Assembly (NCBI GenBank): GCA_934636655.1
Contig: CAKUAS010000010.1
Location: forward strand, 10,874 to 74,873
DNA: 64,000 nt
Source of the DNA: an uncultured Oscillospiraceae bacterium
Lineage (GTDB): Bacteria; Bacillota; Clostridia; Oscillospirales; Oscillospiraceae
Reading direction: 5' to 3'
Program-made: the position numbers and the translations under genes
Shown: positions 8,947-16,632 of the stretch, in pieces
How positions within the stretch are numbered: position 1 is the first letter of the stretch
Layout: the number at the start of each line of letters is the position of its first letter
The notes under the pieces: generated by a model
The model's database searches: none
Told to the model about the DNA's origin: nothing
Seen by the model: only the letters and a program-made list of their open reading frames with translations

Positions 8947-9517
8947 TCTGAAGGACAGCCTTATGACCGACATACTGCCCGGGCATTTGGAAACAGCCGA
9001 GGTCAAGGCGCTGGCCTACGCCGTAGGCCGTCAGATCAGGCAGCTATGCTCCTACGCAGATAAGTCGCGCACATACGCGGCGCTTGCGTCCGCGCCGGAC
9101 ACGGTGCTGGATGCCCTCGCCGCCGAGCTGCGCACCCCGGCCTATGACGAAACCTTGCCGGTCGAGACAAAGCGTGAGCTTGTTGCCAGCACCCTGACAT
9201 TCTACACCCACCTCGGCACACCGGCCGCGCTCGAGCAGCTTATAAGCATCCTGTTCGCAAAAGGCCGCGTCGCCGAATGGAACGACTACAACGGCAGCGA
9301 ATATCACTTCAAGGTTCAGATAGATATTGCCGCCGATGCCGTTGACGATGCAAAGCAGGCGCAGGTGCAGGCATGGGTAAACCAGTACAAAAATCAGCGT
9401 TCGATACTGGACACCATCGAATACTACGAAACCGGTGCCGAGGCTGTCGCATTCACCGCCGCCGCATTCATCGGCTGTGAGCTGGTCGATAGCTGCACCG
9501 CCGAAAACTACAATTAA
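8939..9517 (+). CDS. Phage tail protein I
   Basis: A 192-residue P2 gpI-family baseplate protein. ATG 8939 is chosen because GGAGG lies 8 bases upstream and it gives an 8-base overlap with gene J; an earlier in-frame ATG at 8825 would lie entirely within gene J in another frame. The N-terminus 'DLKDSLMTDILPGHLE' and the 'DTVLDALAAELRTPAYDETLPVETKRELV' segment are typical. gpI connects the wedge ring to the tail fibres that follow. Confidence 0.87.
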   Translation: MIDLKDSLMTDILPGHLETAEVKALAYAVGRQIRQLCSYADKSRTYAALASAPDTVLDALAAELRTPAYDETLPVETKRELVASTLTFYTHLGTPAALEQLISILFAKGRVAEWNDYNGSEYHFKVQIDIAADAVDDAKQAQVQAWVNQYKNQRSILDTIEYYETGAEAVAFTAAAFIGCELVDSCTAENYN

Positions 9518-9532
9518 TCCGGAGGTACACAC

Positions 9533-10438
9533 ATGGCAAAATGGACAGGTGTTGTCACCAACAAGGGCGCGGAGCTTCTCGCCGCATGGGCGGAGGGTAC
9601 GACCCTGAATATATACTCTGCGGCCGCCGGCACGGGCACCGTCGCCGAGGCCGCAATGATAGCTCAAACCGCGCTTGCCGGGCAGAAGCAGGCCGCAAGC
9701 ATCGTAAGCCACAGCAAGGCTGACGGCGCCACCGGCCTTAAAATCCAGCTTCAGATCACCGCACCGTCAACCGGCTACACCCTTAATCAGTTCGGCATAT
9801 GGGCAAAGGTCGGCAGCGGCGAAGGCAAGCTGCTCGCACTGTTTCAGAATTCCGAAGGCATCGACGTTCCGTCGGCATCCGATTCACCGGACTTCGTTTA
9901 TACGTTCTATGGCCTGATCATGATATCCAACACCGGCAGTATCTCGGTCACGGTCGATGCAAGCGCCGTCGTTACCACAGCGACTATGCAGGCCGCTATC
10001 GCCGCTGCTGTTGCGGACATCCCTGCCCCCATCATCGGCACCGCGCCGCCGACGACATCAACCGTCGGTGTTGTCGGCCAGGAGTACATCGACACGACGG
10101 CAAAGCTTGTTTATCACTGCACAGCGGCGGCGGCTACGGGGTATACGTGGGAGGCATATTCCGCGGGGCGGTCGTCGAAAGTGAATTTAACGCTGTATGC
10201 GTCGAGTTGGAGTACGGCAAAGAAATACACCGTCAGTAACGCGAACATTACGGCTACATCGGCGGTCGAGCTTCTGCCGCGAGAAAACAACGGGATAACA
10301 CAGGCGCAGCTGGAGGCGCTGTCGGGCGCTATGATCGTCGGCGGCACACAGGCGGCAGGGAGCATCCAGCTCGTCGCGCTTGGCGATAAGCCAACAACGG
10401 ATATTCCGGTGACATTAATAATCAGGAGGGATTTGTAA
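9533..10438 (+). CDS. Phage tail fibre protein
   Basis: A 301-residue protein whose first ~140 residues resemble the N-terminal domain of P2 gpH-like tail fibres: 'WTGVVTNKGAELLAAWAEG', 'LNQFGIWAK' and a small strand-rich region. This is the part that docks to gpI and the baseplate. A linker with 'TPAPIIGTAPPTTSTVGVVGQ' style collagen-poor sequence and a 'QEYIDTTAKLVYHCTA' fold follow. The C-terminal ~90 residues form a separate small domain of unknown binding target. It shares its last A with the next start (TAATG). Confidence 0.83.
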   Translation: MAKWTGVVTNKGAELLAAWAEGTTLNIYSAAAGTGTVAEAAMIAQTALAGQKQAASIVSHSKADGATGLKIQLQITAPSTGYTLNQFGIWAKVGSGEGKLLALFQNSEGIDVPSASDSPDFVYTFYGLIMISNTGSISVTVDASAVVTTATMQAAIAAAVADIPAPIIGTAPPTTSTVGVVGQEYIDTTAKLVYHCTAAAATGYTWEAYSAGRSSKVNLTLYASSWSTAKKYTVSNANITATSAVELLPRENNGITQAQLEALSGAMIVGGTQAAGSIQLVALGDKPTTDIPVTLIIRRDL

Positions 10439-11811
10439 TGCCTTTAATAAACCGATGCGGAGGCGGTTCATCCTTTACCGCTGTTATACAGGTGACGTAC
10501 AACTCCGGCGCGGTATGCACCTGCACAAACGGCAGCACGACGCTGACTGCGCCTGATACTTCGGGCAGTGTTAATTTTAAAGTAAAACGCGCTGGCGCAT
10601 GGGTAGTAAGCATTTCGAAGAACGGGCAGACCAGTACAGCAACTGTGAATGTGTCGGAGGACGGGTCTGTTACGAAAGTCAGCCGAACGTCATATAAGGT
10701 TTTCGGTATCAGCCGGGATATAACAAAGTCGTCTCCCAAGTGGGCAAGGACAGATGACGCGGTTGGTTTTACTGCAACAGCATCCGTCGGTACTGTAGCC
10801 GGTTCAAGCAGTTTTGATAGCTGCTATCCATGGAGTAGTATTGTGCGCGAAACACTGTCAACCGGAGACGTTATGGTTAAAATACCGCGCTTTTGGTATC
10901 GGCGTTATCGAAGCGGTAATGTCGAATACATAAAAATAGCGACTGATGCTGCAAATGATATTTCAAGTTATCAGGGCTTTGCTTTGCACCCGGCGTTTAA
11001 TCATGCAAATGTTCCGAAAGATCGCATTTATGTCGGCGCATATACAGGGTCAACTGGGCGGAAATCTATATCGGGTGTTGCACCGTTGCTAAACGAAGCT
11101 AAACAGACCGTGCGCCCAGCAGTACAAGCAAAGGGAACTGGGTGGAACATCATGGACATATCCACTTTGTCGGCAATTCAGATGCTGATGCTTGTGGAAT
11201 TTGCCACGAACAACGTTCAAACTGCCATAGGACGAGGAAATTGCGATAATACTTCACAAGTAACTTTAAAAACAGGCACTTGCGACAATGTTCCACACCT
11301 TACGGGGCGACCGGCTGGCACGAATGGGAAAACCGATGTGGTGTGGCGAGGAATAGAAGGACTGTGGGGCAATGTTGACGAATGGCTCGATGGGTGTACT
11401 AAAAACACCAATGCGTCAGGCTATGCGACGGGCTGGTTTGTATGTAACGATCCTTCAAAGTATGGCGAAGATTGGGACAAAGACGACGTGCTGACTAATT
11501 ATACAAAGCTTAGTGAAAAAACTCCCCAATGGGGAAGCTATACATATTTTACGAAGATGTGTCTTGATTCAAATAATACTCATATTTTGTTGCCATACAC
11601 TGGTGACACCGGCAGCGGAACAACCTTCTTTTGCGATGCGGTACAATATGGGGCAAGTTTTGATGTGGGGCTTATATACGGTGGTTCAGCGGCAAACGCT
11701 GATCAAGCTGGCACATTTTCAATGTCAACTATAAGCACATCCGCACAAGGAAACAAGCATAGTGACTGTGGTTTCCGTATGATCTACATTCCGCAGGAGG
11801 CAGCATCATGA
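10438..11811 (+). CDS. Receptor-binding tail protein with C-type-lectin-like (DGR-type) C-terminus
   Basis: A 457-residue protein. Residues ~10-75 look like a small Ig-like/beta-sandwich domain ending in 'KVKRAGAWVVSISKNG'. Residues ~110-450 resemble the FGE-sulfatase/C-type-lectin fold used by phage receptor binders, with 'MVKIPRFWYRRY', 'WRGIEGLWGNVDEWLDG' and the final 'GGSAANADQAG-TF...DCGFRMIYIP'. That end has the GG-S...AG.F...GFR spacing of variable regions diversified by retroelements. Base composition from about 10.85 kb is visibly more AT-rich than in neighbours, suggesting a separately acquired module. No reverse transcriptase or template repeat was found in the window, so active diversification is not shown. 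Confidence 0.72.
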   Translation: MPLINRCGGGSSFTAVIQVTYNSGAVCTCTNGSTTLTAPDTSGSVNFKVKRAGAWVVSISKNGQTSTATVNVSEDGSVTKVSRTSYKVFGISRDITKSSPKWARTDDAVGFTATASVGTVAGSSSFDSCYPWSSIVRETLSTGDVMVKIPRFWYRRYRSGNVEYIKIATDAANDISSYQGFALHPAFNHANVPKDRIYVGAYTGSTGRKSISGVAPLLNEAKQTVRPAVQAKGTGWNIMDISTLSAIQMLMLVEFATNNVQTAIGRGNCDNTSQVTLKTGTCDNVPHLTGRPAGTNGKTDVVWRGIEGLWGNVDEWLDGCTKNTNASGYATGWFVCNDPSKYGEDWDKDDVLTNYTKLSEKTPQWGSYTYFTKMCLDSNNTHILLPYTGDTGSGTTFFCDAVQYGASFDVGLIYGGSAANADQAGTFSMSTISTSAQGNKHSDCGFRMIYIPQEAAS

Positions 11812-12125
11812 GAGTACAAGGCAACGATTCACCGGCAGCGGCCACGGTAGAAAGCTACTGGCCGATGCCGGGATATGCAGAAATCCGGCTGCATGAGAAC
11901 GTAAAGGATATCACACCGACAGACGTTGAAGACCCCACGCCGCTGTTTGAATACGACGAATATGTTATCCACGTCAAGGAAAAGGACGGCTTGCAGGAGG
12001 AAATCGAAAGCAATCTTAACGATTGGCTTATCACCGGTAGAACGCTTGAGGTCAATGAAAGTTCAAGCATTTTGCAGGACATGAAAACCGCACTGGAAAT
12101 TTTGGGAGTGAAGGAAAATGCGTAA
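11808..12125 (+). CDS. Conserved tail-fibre-associated phage protein
   Basis: A 105-residue acidic protein that starts in an ATGA overlap with the receptor-binding gene. There is no recognised domain. The N-terminal half is strand-rich ('AEIRLHENVKDI', 'YDEYVIHV') and the C-terminal half is helical. Its position immediately after the fibre gene suggests a fibre cap or assembly chaperone, which is inference from context. The next small gene overlaps its end by 8 bases. Confidence 0.6.
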   Translation: MRVQGNDSPAAATVESYWPMPGYAEIRLHENVKDITPTDVEDPTPLFEYDEYVIHVKEKDGLQEEIESNLNDWLITGRTLEVNESSSILQDMKTALEILGVKENA

Positions 12126-12297
12126 ATGGGAAATCGCCGCTATCAAGCGCAAAATGGAAATTGACGCCGCCGATGAGAAGGCCAATGACCTTGACATCAT
12201 TGTGTCCGAGATTATGAAGTTGCCATACGGTCAGCTCAAAAAGGTTCTAACCCCGGAGGTCATGGAGGTTCTCAAAAAATATGGTTACACAGAGTGA
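12118..12297 (+). CDS. Small helical phage protein
   Basis: ATG 12118 to TGA 12295-12297 gives a 59-residue protein (MRKWEIAAIKRKMEID...) with alternating Lys/Glu and predicted all-helical structure. No family is recognised. It overlaps the preceding gene by 8 bases with 'AGTGAAGGAAA' upstream, so translation is probably coupled. Codon use agrees with the neighbouring phage genes. Confidence 0.55.
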   Translation: MRKWEIAAIKRKMEIDAADEKANDLDIIVSEIMKLPYGQLKKVLTPEVMEVLKKYGYTE

Positions 12298-12391
12298 TAA
12301 TTACTACACCGACGGCACAACGCGCTATGTGTGTATACAGGGCGGCAACCCCGATACCATCGGCGAGGGCGATTATTTCTCGGAGCTTTAA
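12281..12391 (+). CDS. Very small phage ORF (36 aa)
   Basis: ATG 12281 to TAA 12389-12391 encodes 36 residues (MVTQSDNYYTDG...DYFSEL), overlapping the preceding small gene by 17 bases. Small proteins of this size are common just after the fibre genes of clostridial phages, but nothing in the sequence proves that this one is translated. A GGAGG lies about 11-15 bases upstream. Treat it as plausible only. Confidence 0.35.
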   Translation: MVTQSDNYYTDGTTRYVCIQGGNPDTIGEGDYFSEL

Positions 12392-12650
12392 TTGCGGACG
12401 ATGCGTAGCTTGTGACCGGCATTAATGCCGTTTGCAATACTGCCCCCTGCCGTTCGGGGGCTTATAAATAGGCGGCTTGCAAAAAGAAAACTGCGGCGGC
12501 TCAGTTTAGATAGACAGCACAAGCCCCAAAAAAGAATAGCTATCCTTGAAGATTTACAACCGCCACAAATTGAAGATCATCTCGTAGGGCGCGAGATGGG
12601 TAAAATAAAAAATGCCCACCGAGACAATAAAGGACGGTGATTTTTCAACC
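12392..12650. other. Gap between tail accessory genes and lysis genes
   Basis: About 260 bases without a convincing gene. It contains a 6-bp hairpin GCCCCC (12442-12447) with GGGGGC (12456-12461) that lacks a T-run, so it may be a processing or pausing site rather than a terminator. A 71-codon open frame starting at 12425 has an odd basic composition and no ribosome site and is not called. An AAGGAC box near 12630 serves the endolysin gene. Confidence 0.45.
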
Positions 12651-13352
12651 ATGAACATTACCCCGAAACAGGTGCTCACGTTAGCTGCAAAGTACATAGG
12701 CTATAAGGAAAAGGCGTCGAACAAGGACTTATACAGCTTTGAGGATAACGCCGGGCGGGGCAACTTCACGATGTTTCAGGCCGAGCTTGATAAGGCGAAG
12801 TTCTGGAACACGCCGAAGAACGGCTATGAATGGTGCACAAGCTTTGTAGCGTGGTGCTTCTGGCGCATTGCGGGCAGCGAGGCAAAGGACGTGCTGTGCC
12901 TCACCGGGCAGTACGGCGCAAGCTGCGTGAGCTGGGCGAAATACTACGCGGCACAGGCGAGGCTTTTCACCAAGCCGCAGGTCGGCGACCAGTATTTTCA
13001 GCGCGACAGCCGCGACGGGCTCCCGTGCCACACGGGAATTGTCGAGAGCGTAAGCGGCAACACATTCGTTACCATCGAGGGCAACTACGGCAACGCCGTA
13101 CAGCGCGTTACCCGGTATCTCGGCAGCACGGTATACGGCTTCGGCAGGCCGAAATATACAGCAGAAAGCGAGGATGAAGAAATGATACGTTGGAAAACCA
13201 TCAACGACGTGCCGGAGGGCTTTTACCGTGACACCGTAAAGCAGCTTATGGCCGACGGCATAATCAAGGGCAAGGGCAACGGCGTTATCGACCTGACGGA
13301 GGATATGCTCAGGGTAATGATCTTCTGTCAGCGCATTATGGAGGGCAAGTAA
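12651..13352 (+). CDS. Phage endolysin, CHAP domain
   Basis: A 233-residue lysin. ATG 12651 is preferred over an in-frame ATG at 12612 because of the AAAGGACG box upstream. Residues ~10-165 form a CHAP cysteine peptidase/amidase domain: Cys62 in 'EWCTSFVAW', His127 in 'CHTGIV' and Glu143/Asn145 in 'TIEGN' fit the catalytic set. Residues ~180-233 ('WKTINDVPEGFYRDTVKQL', '...GIIKGKGNGV') resemble the short C-terminal wall-binding repeat of clostridial amidases. It cleaves host peptidoglycan at the end of the lytic cycle together with the holin that follows directly. Confidence 0.88.
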   Translation: MNITPKQVLTLAAKYIGYKEKASNKDLYSFEDNAGRGNFTMFQAELDKAKFWNTPKNGYEWCTSFVAWCFWRIAGSEAKDVLCLTGQYGASCVSWAKYYAAQARLFTKPQVGDQYFQRDSRDGLPCHTGIVESVSGNTFVTIEGNYGNAVQRVTRYLGSTVYGFGRPKYTAESEDEEMIRWKTINDVPEGFYRDTVKQLMADGIIKGKGNGVIDLTEDMLRVMIFCQRIMEGK

Positions 13353-13811
13353 ATGAACGCACCGGATAAAATCACAGAGATCAAGGGCGCCGCGACTGCG
13401 GTTGCGGCAGTCATCACCGGCTTGATAGGCTGGGCAGGCTGGGCGGTAATGCTGTTTCTCGCGCTTGTCATCATCGACTGGACAACGGGCTCGTGCGCCG
13501 CGAAGAAGGCCGGAGACTGGAACAGCGCCCGTTCGAGAGAAGGCCGCTGGCACAAGGTCGGCGAGATAGTCGCCGTCGTTGCAGCATTCATGTGCGACCT
13601 TGCGTTGAAAATAGGAATGACCGGCCTCGGCATCGCACTGCCGATAGACTATGAAACGCTGTTCGGTCCGCTGGTGACGATGTGGTATATCTTCACGGAA
13701 ATAGGCTCGATCGCCGAGAATGCGCAGGCATTGGGCGCACCTGTGCCCGACTGGTTGACGAGCGGCATCAAAAAGCTCAAAGACAAGACCGATGATATGG
13801 GGAACAAGTGA
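13353..13811 (+). CDS. Phage holin (Cph1/TcdE-type family)
   Basis: A 152-residue membrane protein with hydrophobic segments near residues 15-45 ('VITGLIGWAGWAVMLFLALVI') and 65-105, and a charged C-terminus. The 'LVIIDWTTGSCAAKKAGDWNSAR' loop and 'EIGSIAENAQALG' motif are typical of the toxin secretion/phage lysis holin family. It starts directly after the endolysin stop, forming a lysin-holin cassette. The operon ends at a strong hairpin terminator 12 bases downstream. Confidence 0.88.
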   Translation: MNAPDKITEIKGAATAVAAVITGLIGWAGWAVMLFLALVIIDWTTGSCAAKKAGDWNSARSREGRWHKVGEIVAVVAAFMCDLALKIGMTGLGIALPIDYETLFGPLVTMWYIFTEIGSIAENAQALGAPVPDWLTSGIKKLKDKTDDMGNK

Positions 13812-13822
13812 ATATAAGAAAA

Positions 13823-13856
13823 CAGCCCTCGGCAGATTCGCCGAGGGCTGTTTTTT
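13823..13856 (+). terminator. Rho-independent terminator of prophage late operon
   Basis: Perfect 11-bp stem CAGCCCTCGGC (13823-13833) with GCCGAGGGCTG (13840-13850), loop of 6, followed by TTTTTT. It closes the tail-lysis operon. Confidence 0.92.
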
Positions 13857-13913
13857 CGGCCTTAGTTATTCAGAAGTGATATAAGATGCATGAAAACAAA
13901 CTATTTATTTTTT

Positions 13914-13972
13914 AAATTTGCAGAAAATTCGCAAATTTCACTTGCGAACGAGCAAAGTTGTGTTACTATAAT
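13914..13972 (+). promoter_or_regulatory. Promoter region and possible operator of the ATPase-HEPN cassette
   Basis: An AT-rich stretch with a perfect inverted repeat AAATTTGC (13914-13921)/GCAAATTT (13931-13938) spaced by 9 bases, and a TATAAT at 13967-13972. A TTGCGA lies 19 bases before the -10, longer than usual. The repeat could bind a repressor. The cassette gene starts 43 bases after the -10. Confidence 0.5.
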
Positions 13973-14014
13973 AAATGATGGGTATAATAATTGACAAGGA
14001 AGGAGAGATTATAA

Positions 14015-15283
14015 GTGCTTTTAGAGTTTGTATGTTCTAACCACAAATCAATTCGTCAGCCTATAGTTTTCTCAATGTTAGCTGGAAGTGAATCTTCTCG
14101 AGAAAATGAGTTCATTAAGTGGCACAAAATGAATCTTCTCAGATCAGCTGTCATATACGGAGCAAACGGAACTGGGAAAAGCAATTTTATTGATGCAATT
14201 TCGTTTGTAAAGAATTTTGTCGTCAGGGGAATCATGCATCAACCTGGAGACGGTGTCAGGCAGTTGCCTCACAAATTGGAGACAGCATTAACTGATAGCA
14301 AGTATGAAATGCAGTTCATTATTAATGATCTTCGATTTGCTTTTGGTTTTACTCTTAACAATTATTTAGTCAAAGAGGAATACCTGTATTATTTCCCAAA
14401 TGGGCGCCAAACGAAAATTTATGAGCGCAGCGGTGAAAAGTTTTTAACTGGCAGAAAGTTCACCAATAAATTCACGGCTTGCAAAGATATCCTAAAACCA
14501 AATAGATTATTGTTGTCTTGTGCGGCAAACTTCAGTACCGTTGAGGAAGTTACTTTGGCCTACATGTTTTTTAAAGACAGCTTAGTAATTTATGAATATG
14601 GTGAATCAACTCAGAGCTGGATGAACTACTCTTTACATCAAATGGCATCCAATAAACCTATGAAAAGCGCTGTTTTAGCCCTTATGAAATCCATAGGATT
14701 AGATATTACTGATGTAATTGTTGAAATAGAAGAAAAAAGCATCCCAGTTGATGAAGCAGTTCTCCCTGATTTTTTGTCTGATGAGTTCAAGAAGCGGCTC
14801 ATACAAGAAAAAGTTGACTCAATTCAAGCAAGAGTCATTTATAGCTCTTTTGAAACAGACTTAATGAGTGAAGAATCCGCTGGCATAAAAAAACTGTTTT
14901 CTTTTCTATGCCCATTTATAGATATAATGTTCACTGGGAAAGTTCTTATTTGCGACGAGCTTGAAACAAGTCTTCACGAATCGCTACTTCAGGCTATACT
15001 AAAATTCTTTTCTGCTTTCACACAAAGCAACTCTCAGATCATATTTACAACGCACGATACGAGTTTACTTGATTTAGGCATTTTTAGGCGTGACCAAATA
15101 TGGTTTACCGAACTCAGAAAAGAAGATCGCTCTACTGATTTGTACTCTTTAGCCGAAATTAAGAATGTGCGAAAAGGCGAAAAATTTGGAAAAGGGTATA
15201 TTTTGGGGAAATACGGTGCTATTCCCATGTTAAACACCTCTTTTGCTGATACTCTTGAGCGCCTGTCCGAGGTGATCAAGTGA
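14015..15283 (+). CDS. AAA15/RloA-type ATPase, putative anti-phage defence
   Basis: A 422-residue ABC-like ATPase of the COG1106 (RloA/AbiL-type) group. It starts at GTG 14015 with AAGGAGAG upstream. The N-terminal strand leads to Walker A GANGTGKS (49-56). A 'SEESAG' signature lies at 285-290, Walker B 'LICDE' at 311-315 and 'TTHD' at 345-348. The C-terminus has the family ending 'DQIWF...GYILGKYGAIPML'. Relatives act as the sensor/energy component of abortive infection pairs, usually with RloB; here the partner is a HEPN protein. GC is much lower than in flanking genes, indicating transfer. The stop overlaps the next start (GTGA). Confidence 0.83.
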   Translation: MLLEFVCSNHKSIRQPIVFSMLAGSESSRENEFIKWHKMNLLRSAVIYGANGTGKSNFIDAISFVKNFVVRGIMHQPGDGVRQLPHKLETALTDSKYEMQFIINDLRFAFGFTLNNYLVKEEYLYYFPNGRQTKIYERSGEKFLTGRKFTNKFTACKDILKPNRLLLSCAANFSTVEEVTLAYMFFKDSLVIYEYGESTQSWMNYSLHQMASNKPMKSAVLALMKSIGLDITDVIVEIEEKSIPVDEAVLPDFLSDEFKKRLIQEKVDSIQARVIYSSFETDLMSEESAGIKKLFSFLCPFIDIMFTGKVLICDELETSLHESLLQAILKFFSAFTQSNSQIIFTTHDTSLLDLGIFRRDQIWFTELRKEDRSTDLYSLAEIKNVRKGEKFGKGYILGKYGAIPMLNTSFADTLERLSEVIK

Positions 15284-15984
15284 AAAAAGATTTACATTTA
15301 AGACCGCGGTCCGAAGGCACAAGGGATGCCATTTCTGTGCCAACAATGTTCGACCTTGCAGAAATAAAAGCTCATTTTGATGATAGCCTTACCTCAATAG
15401 AAAAGCAATATCTTGTATACGATAGTCTTCTTGAGAATGGAAAAACATCTGAGGGCGACAACATTTTAAGATCAATATTTGTATTTGCGGAAGGAATTCT
15501 CGATTTTTATCTTCACGAGATCAGTAAATACTGTTTGTATGAAATGTTTGTGGGAAATTGGAATAGATCGCAAAAGTATTCCAGCTTAAAAGTCCCTATA
15601 TTACAGGTCGAGGATGCCTTAAACACGCCTGAATCTAAAGAATGGTTTTTCGGGTTTGTAAATAATTTCTTGTCGAATAAAGTTTTATTATCTGCTGAGG
15701 CAATGCATGACCAGTTGAATCTTATAGGCATTCCTTTTCAAGATGTAATGTGCACTCTTTTTCCGAACTGCAAGCAGCAAGAAGCCACAAATAACGGAAA
15801 GCACATGATACAAGCACTTTTTGCTCGCAGAAACAAAATAGTTCATCAGGATGACAGAAGCCATGAATCCGCAGAAAAAGATAACATATCTAAAGATTTT
15901 GTGGAAAACAGCTTGCAGCAGATAAAAGACATCGTGAATACTATACATAACTTTGCCTGCGAACTACAAGCCAAAAATGCTTGA
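15280..15984 (+). CDS. HEPN-domain protein, putative RNase toxin
   Basis: A 234-residue protein starting at GTG 15280 in a 4-base overlap with the ATPase gene. The C-terminal half is helical and ends in the HEPN hallmark: Arg184-Asn-x3-His189 ('ARRNKIVHQDD'), the RX4-6H catalytic motif of HEPN RNases. The layout resembles the MAE_28990/RiboL-PSP-HEPN type. HEPN proteins cleave RNA or tRNA in abortive infection and toxin-antitoxin systems. With the ATPase it would form a two-part sensor-effector, where ATP hydrolysis controls the nuclease (inference). It is AT-rich like its partner. A non-RNase role as a scaffold is possible if the motif is inactive. Confidence 0.72.
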   Translation: MKKDLHLRPRSEGTRDAISVPTMFDLAEIKAHFDDSLTSIEKQYLVYDSLLENGKTSEGDNILRSIFVFAEGILDFYLHEISKYCLYEMFVGNWNRSQKYSSLKVPILQVEDALNTPESKEWFFGFVNNFLSNKVLLSAEAMHDQLNLIGIPFQDVMCTLFPNCKQQEATNNGKHMIQALFARRNKIVHQDDRSHESAEKDNISKDFVENSLQQIKDIVNTIHNFACELQAKNA

Positions 15985-15999
15985 AGTATTCCTTCAAGC
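15979..15999 (+). terminator. Hairpin at the end of the HEPN gene
   Basis: An 8-bp perfect stem GCTTGAAG (15979-15986)/CTTCAAGC (15992-15999) encloses the stop codon region. There is no T-run behind it, so it may stabilise the transcript end or terminate only weakly. Confidence 0.45.
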
Positions 16000-16190
16000 A
16001 CAGTGTATTGTAGTCAATCAAAAAACGACCTGTCTATGTGTTTTATGGCAAAAGCAAACCACTTTGATGTATCGTACTTCTCATAATTTGAGCCCGAAAT
16101 GGAACCCCAAAACACCTTGGGCCCCCGGTTTTCGCCCCGTTTATCGGGCTCCAAAGCGTATTTTTGAGTAACACTGCATTGATATGAAAA

Positions 16191-16219
16191 AACCTTGTAG
16201 TCATTGAAACTACAAGGTT
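16191..16219 (-). terminator. Terminator of the tRNA operon (bidirectional)
   Basis: A 10-bp stem AACCTTGTAG (16191-16200)/CTACAAGGTT (16210-16219) with A-runs on the left and T-runs on the right, so it works on both strands. It lies 17 bases past the tRNA-Lys 3' end. Confidence 0.88.
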
Positions 16220-16235
16220 TTTTCGCATTTTGCGT

Positions 16236-16311
16236 TGGTGCTCCAGCGGGGATTCGAACCCCGGACACCCTGCTTAAAAGGCAGGTGCTCTGCCTACTGA
16301 GCTACTGGGGC
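16236..16311 (-). tRNA. tRNA-Lys (TTT)
   Basis: A 76-nt cloverleaf on the minus strand with encoded CCA. Anticodon arm CCTGC-CTTTTAA-GCAGG gives anticodon UUU. T-loop GTTCGAATC is present. The acceptor stem GCCCCAG/CTGGAGC has one C-A mismatch at pair 3:70. It is last in the operon, with its 3' end facing the prophage. Confidence 0.92.
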
Positions 16312-16316
16312 AGATG

Positions 16317-16390
16317 TGGCTGGGATGGCGGGACTCGAACCCACTATATCAGAGTCAAAGTCTGAGGTGTTACCATTACACTACATCCCA
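16317..16390 (-). tRNA. tRNA-Gln (TTG)
   Basis: A 74-nt tRNA with encoded CCA. Stem TCAGA/TCTGA closes the loop CTTTGAC, anticodon UUG. The acceptor stem begins with the U1-A72 pair typical of tRNA-Gln and is fully paired. Confidence 0.94.
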
Positions 16391-16450
16391 CCATCTAAAT
16401 CTATTCTATTGTACACAGAGACCGGGCTTTTGTCCGGCCTCTGTGACTTG

Positions 16451-16527
16451 TGGGGTGGGTAAAGGGACTCGAACCCTCGACACCCGGAACCACAATCCGG
16501 TGCTCTAACCAACTGAGCTATACCCAC
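16451..16527 (-). tRNA. tRNA-His (GTG)
   Basis: Anticodon loop TTGTGGT between CCGGA and TCCGG gives GUG. A G precedes the acceptor stem (position 16528, the G-1 identity base) opposite discriminator C73, as expected for bacterial tRNA-His. CCA is encoded. Confidence 0.94.
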
Positions 16528-16540
16528 CATATTTTTATTT

Positions 16541-16617
16541 TGGCACGCCAAGAGGGATTCGAACCCCCGACCTACTGCTTAGAAGGCAGTTGCTCTATCC
16601 TGCTGAGCTATTGGCGC
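16541..16617 (-). tRNA. tRNA-Arg (TCT)
   Basis: A 77-nt tRNA; stem ACTGC/GCAGT with loop CTTCTAA gives anticodon UCU. Encoded CCA. The first acceptor pair is a G-U wobble; the other six pairs are canonical. Confidence 0.93.
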
Positions 16618-16632
16618 ATATTACCGCTTCGA

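Noticed and set aside
12425..12640. A 71-codon open frame before the endolysin
   Set aside because: It is very basic, has no ribosome site and overlaps the endolysin leader; no sign of selection at the protein level is visible.
10438..12650. Complete diversity-generating retroelement
   Set aside because: No reverse transcriptase or template copy is present near the lectin-like gene, so only a possible target is reported.
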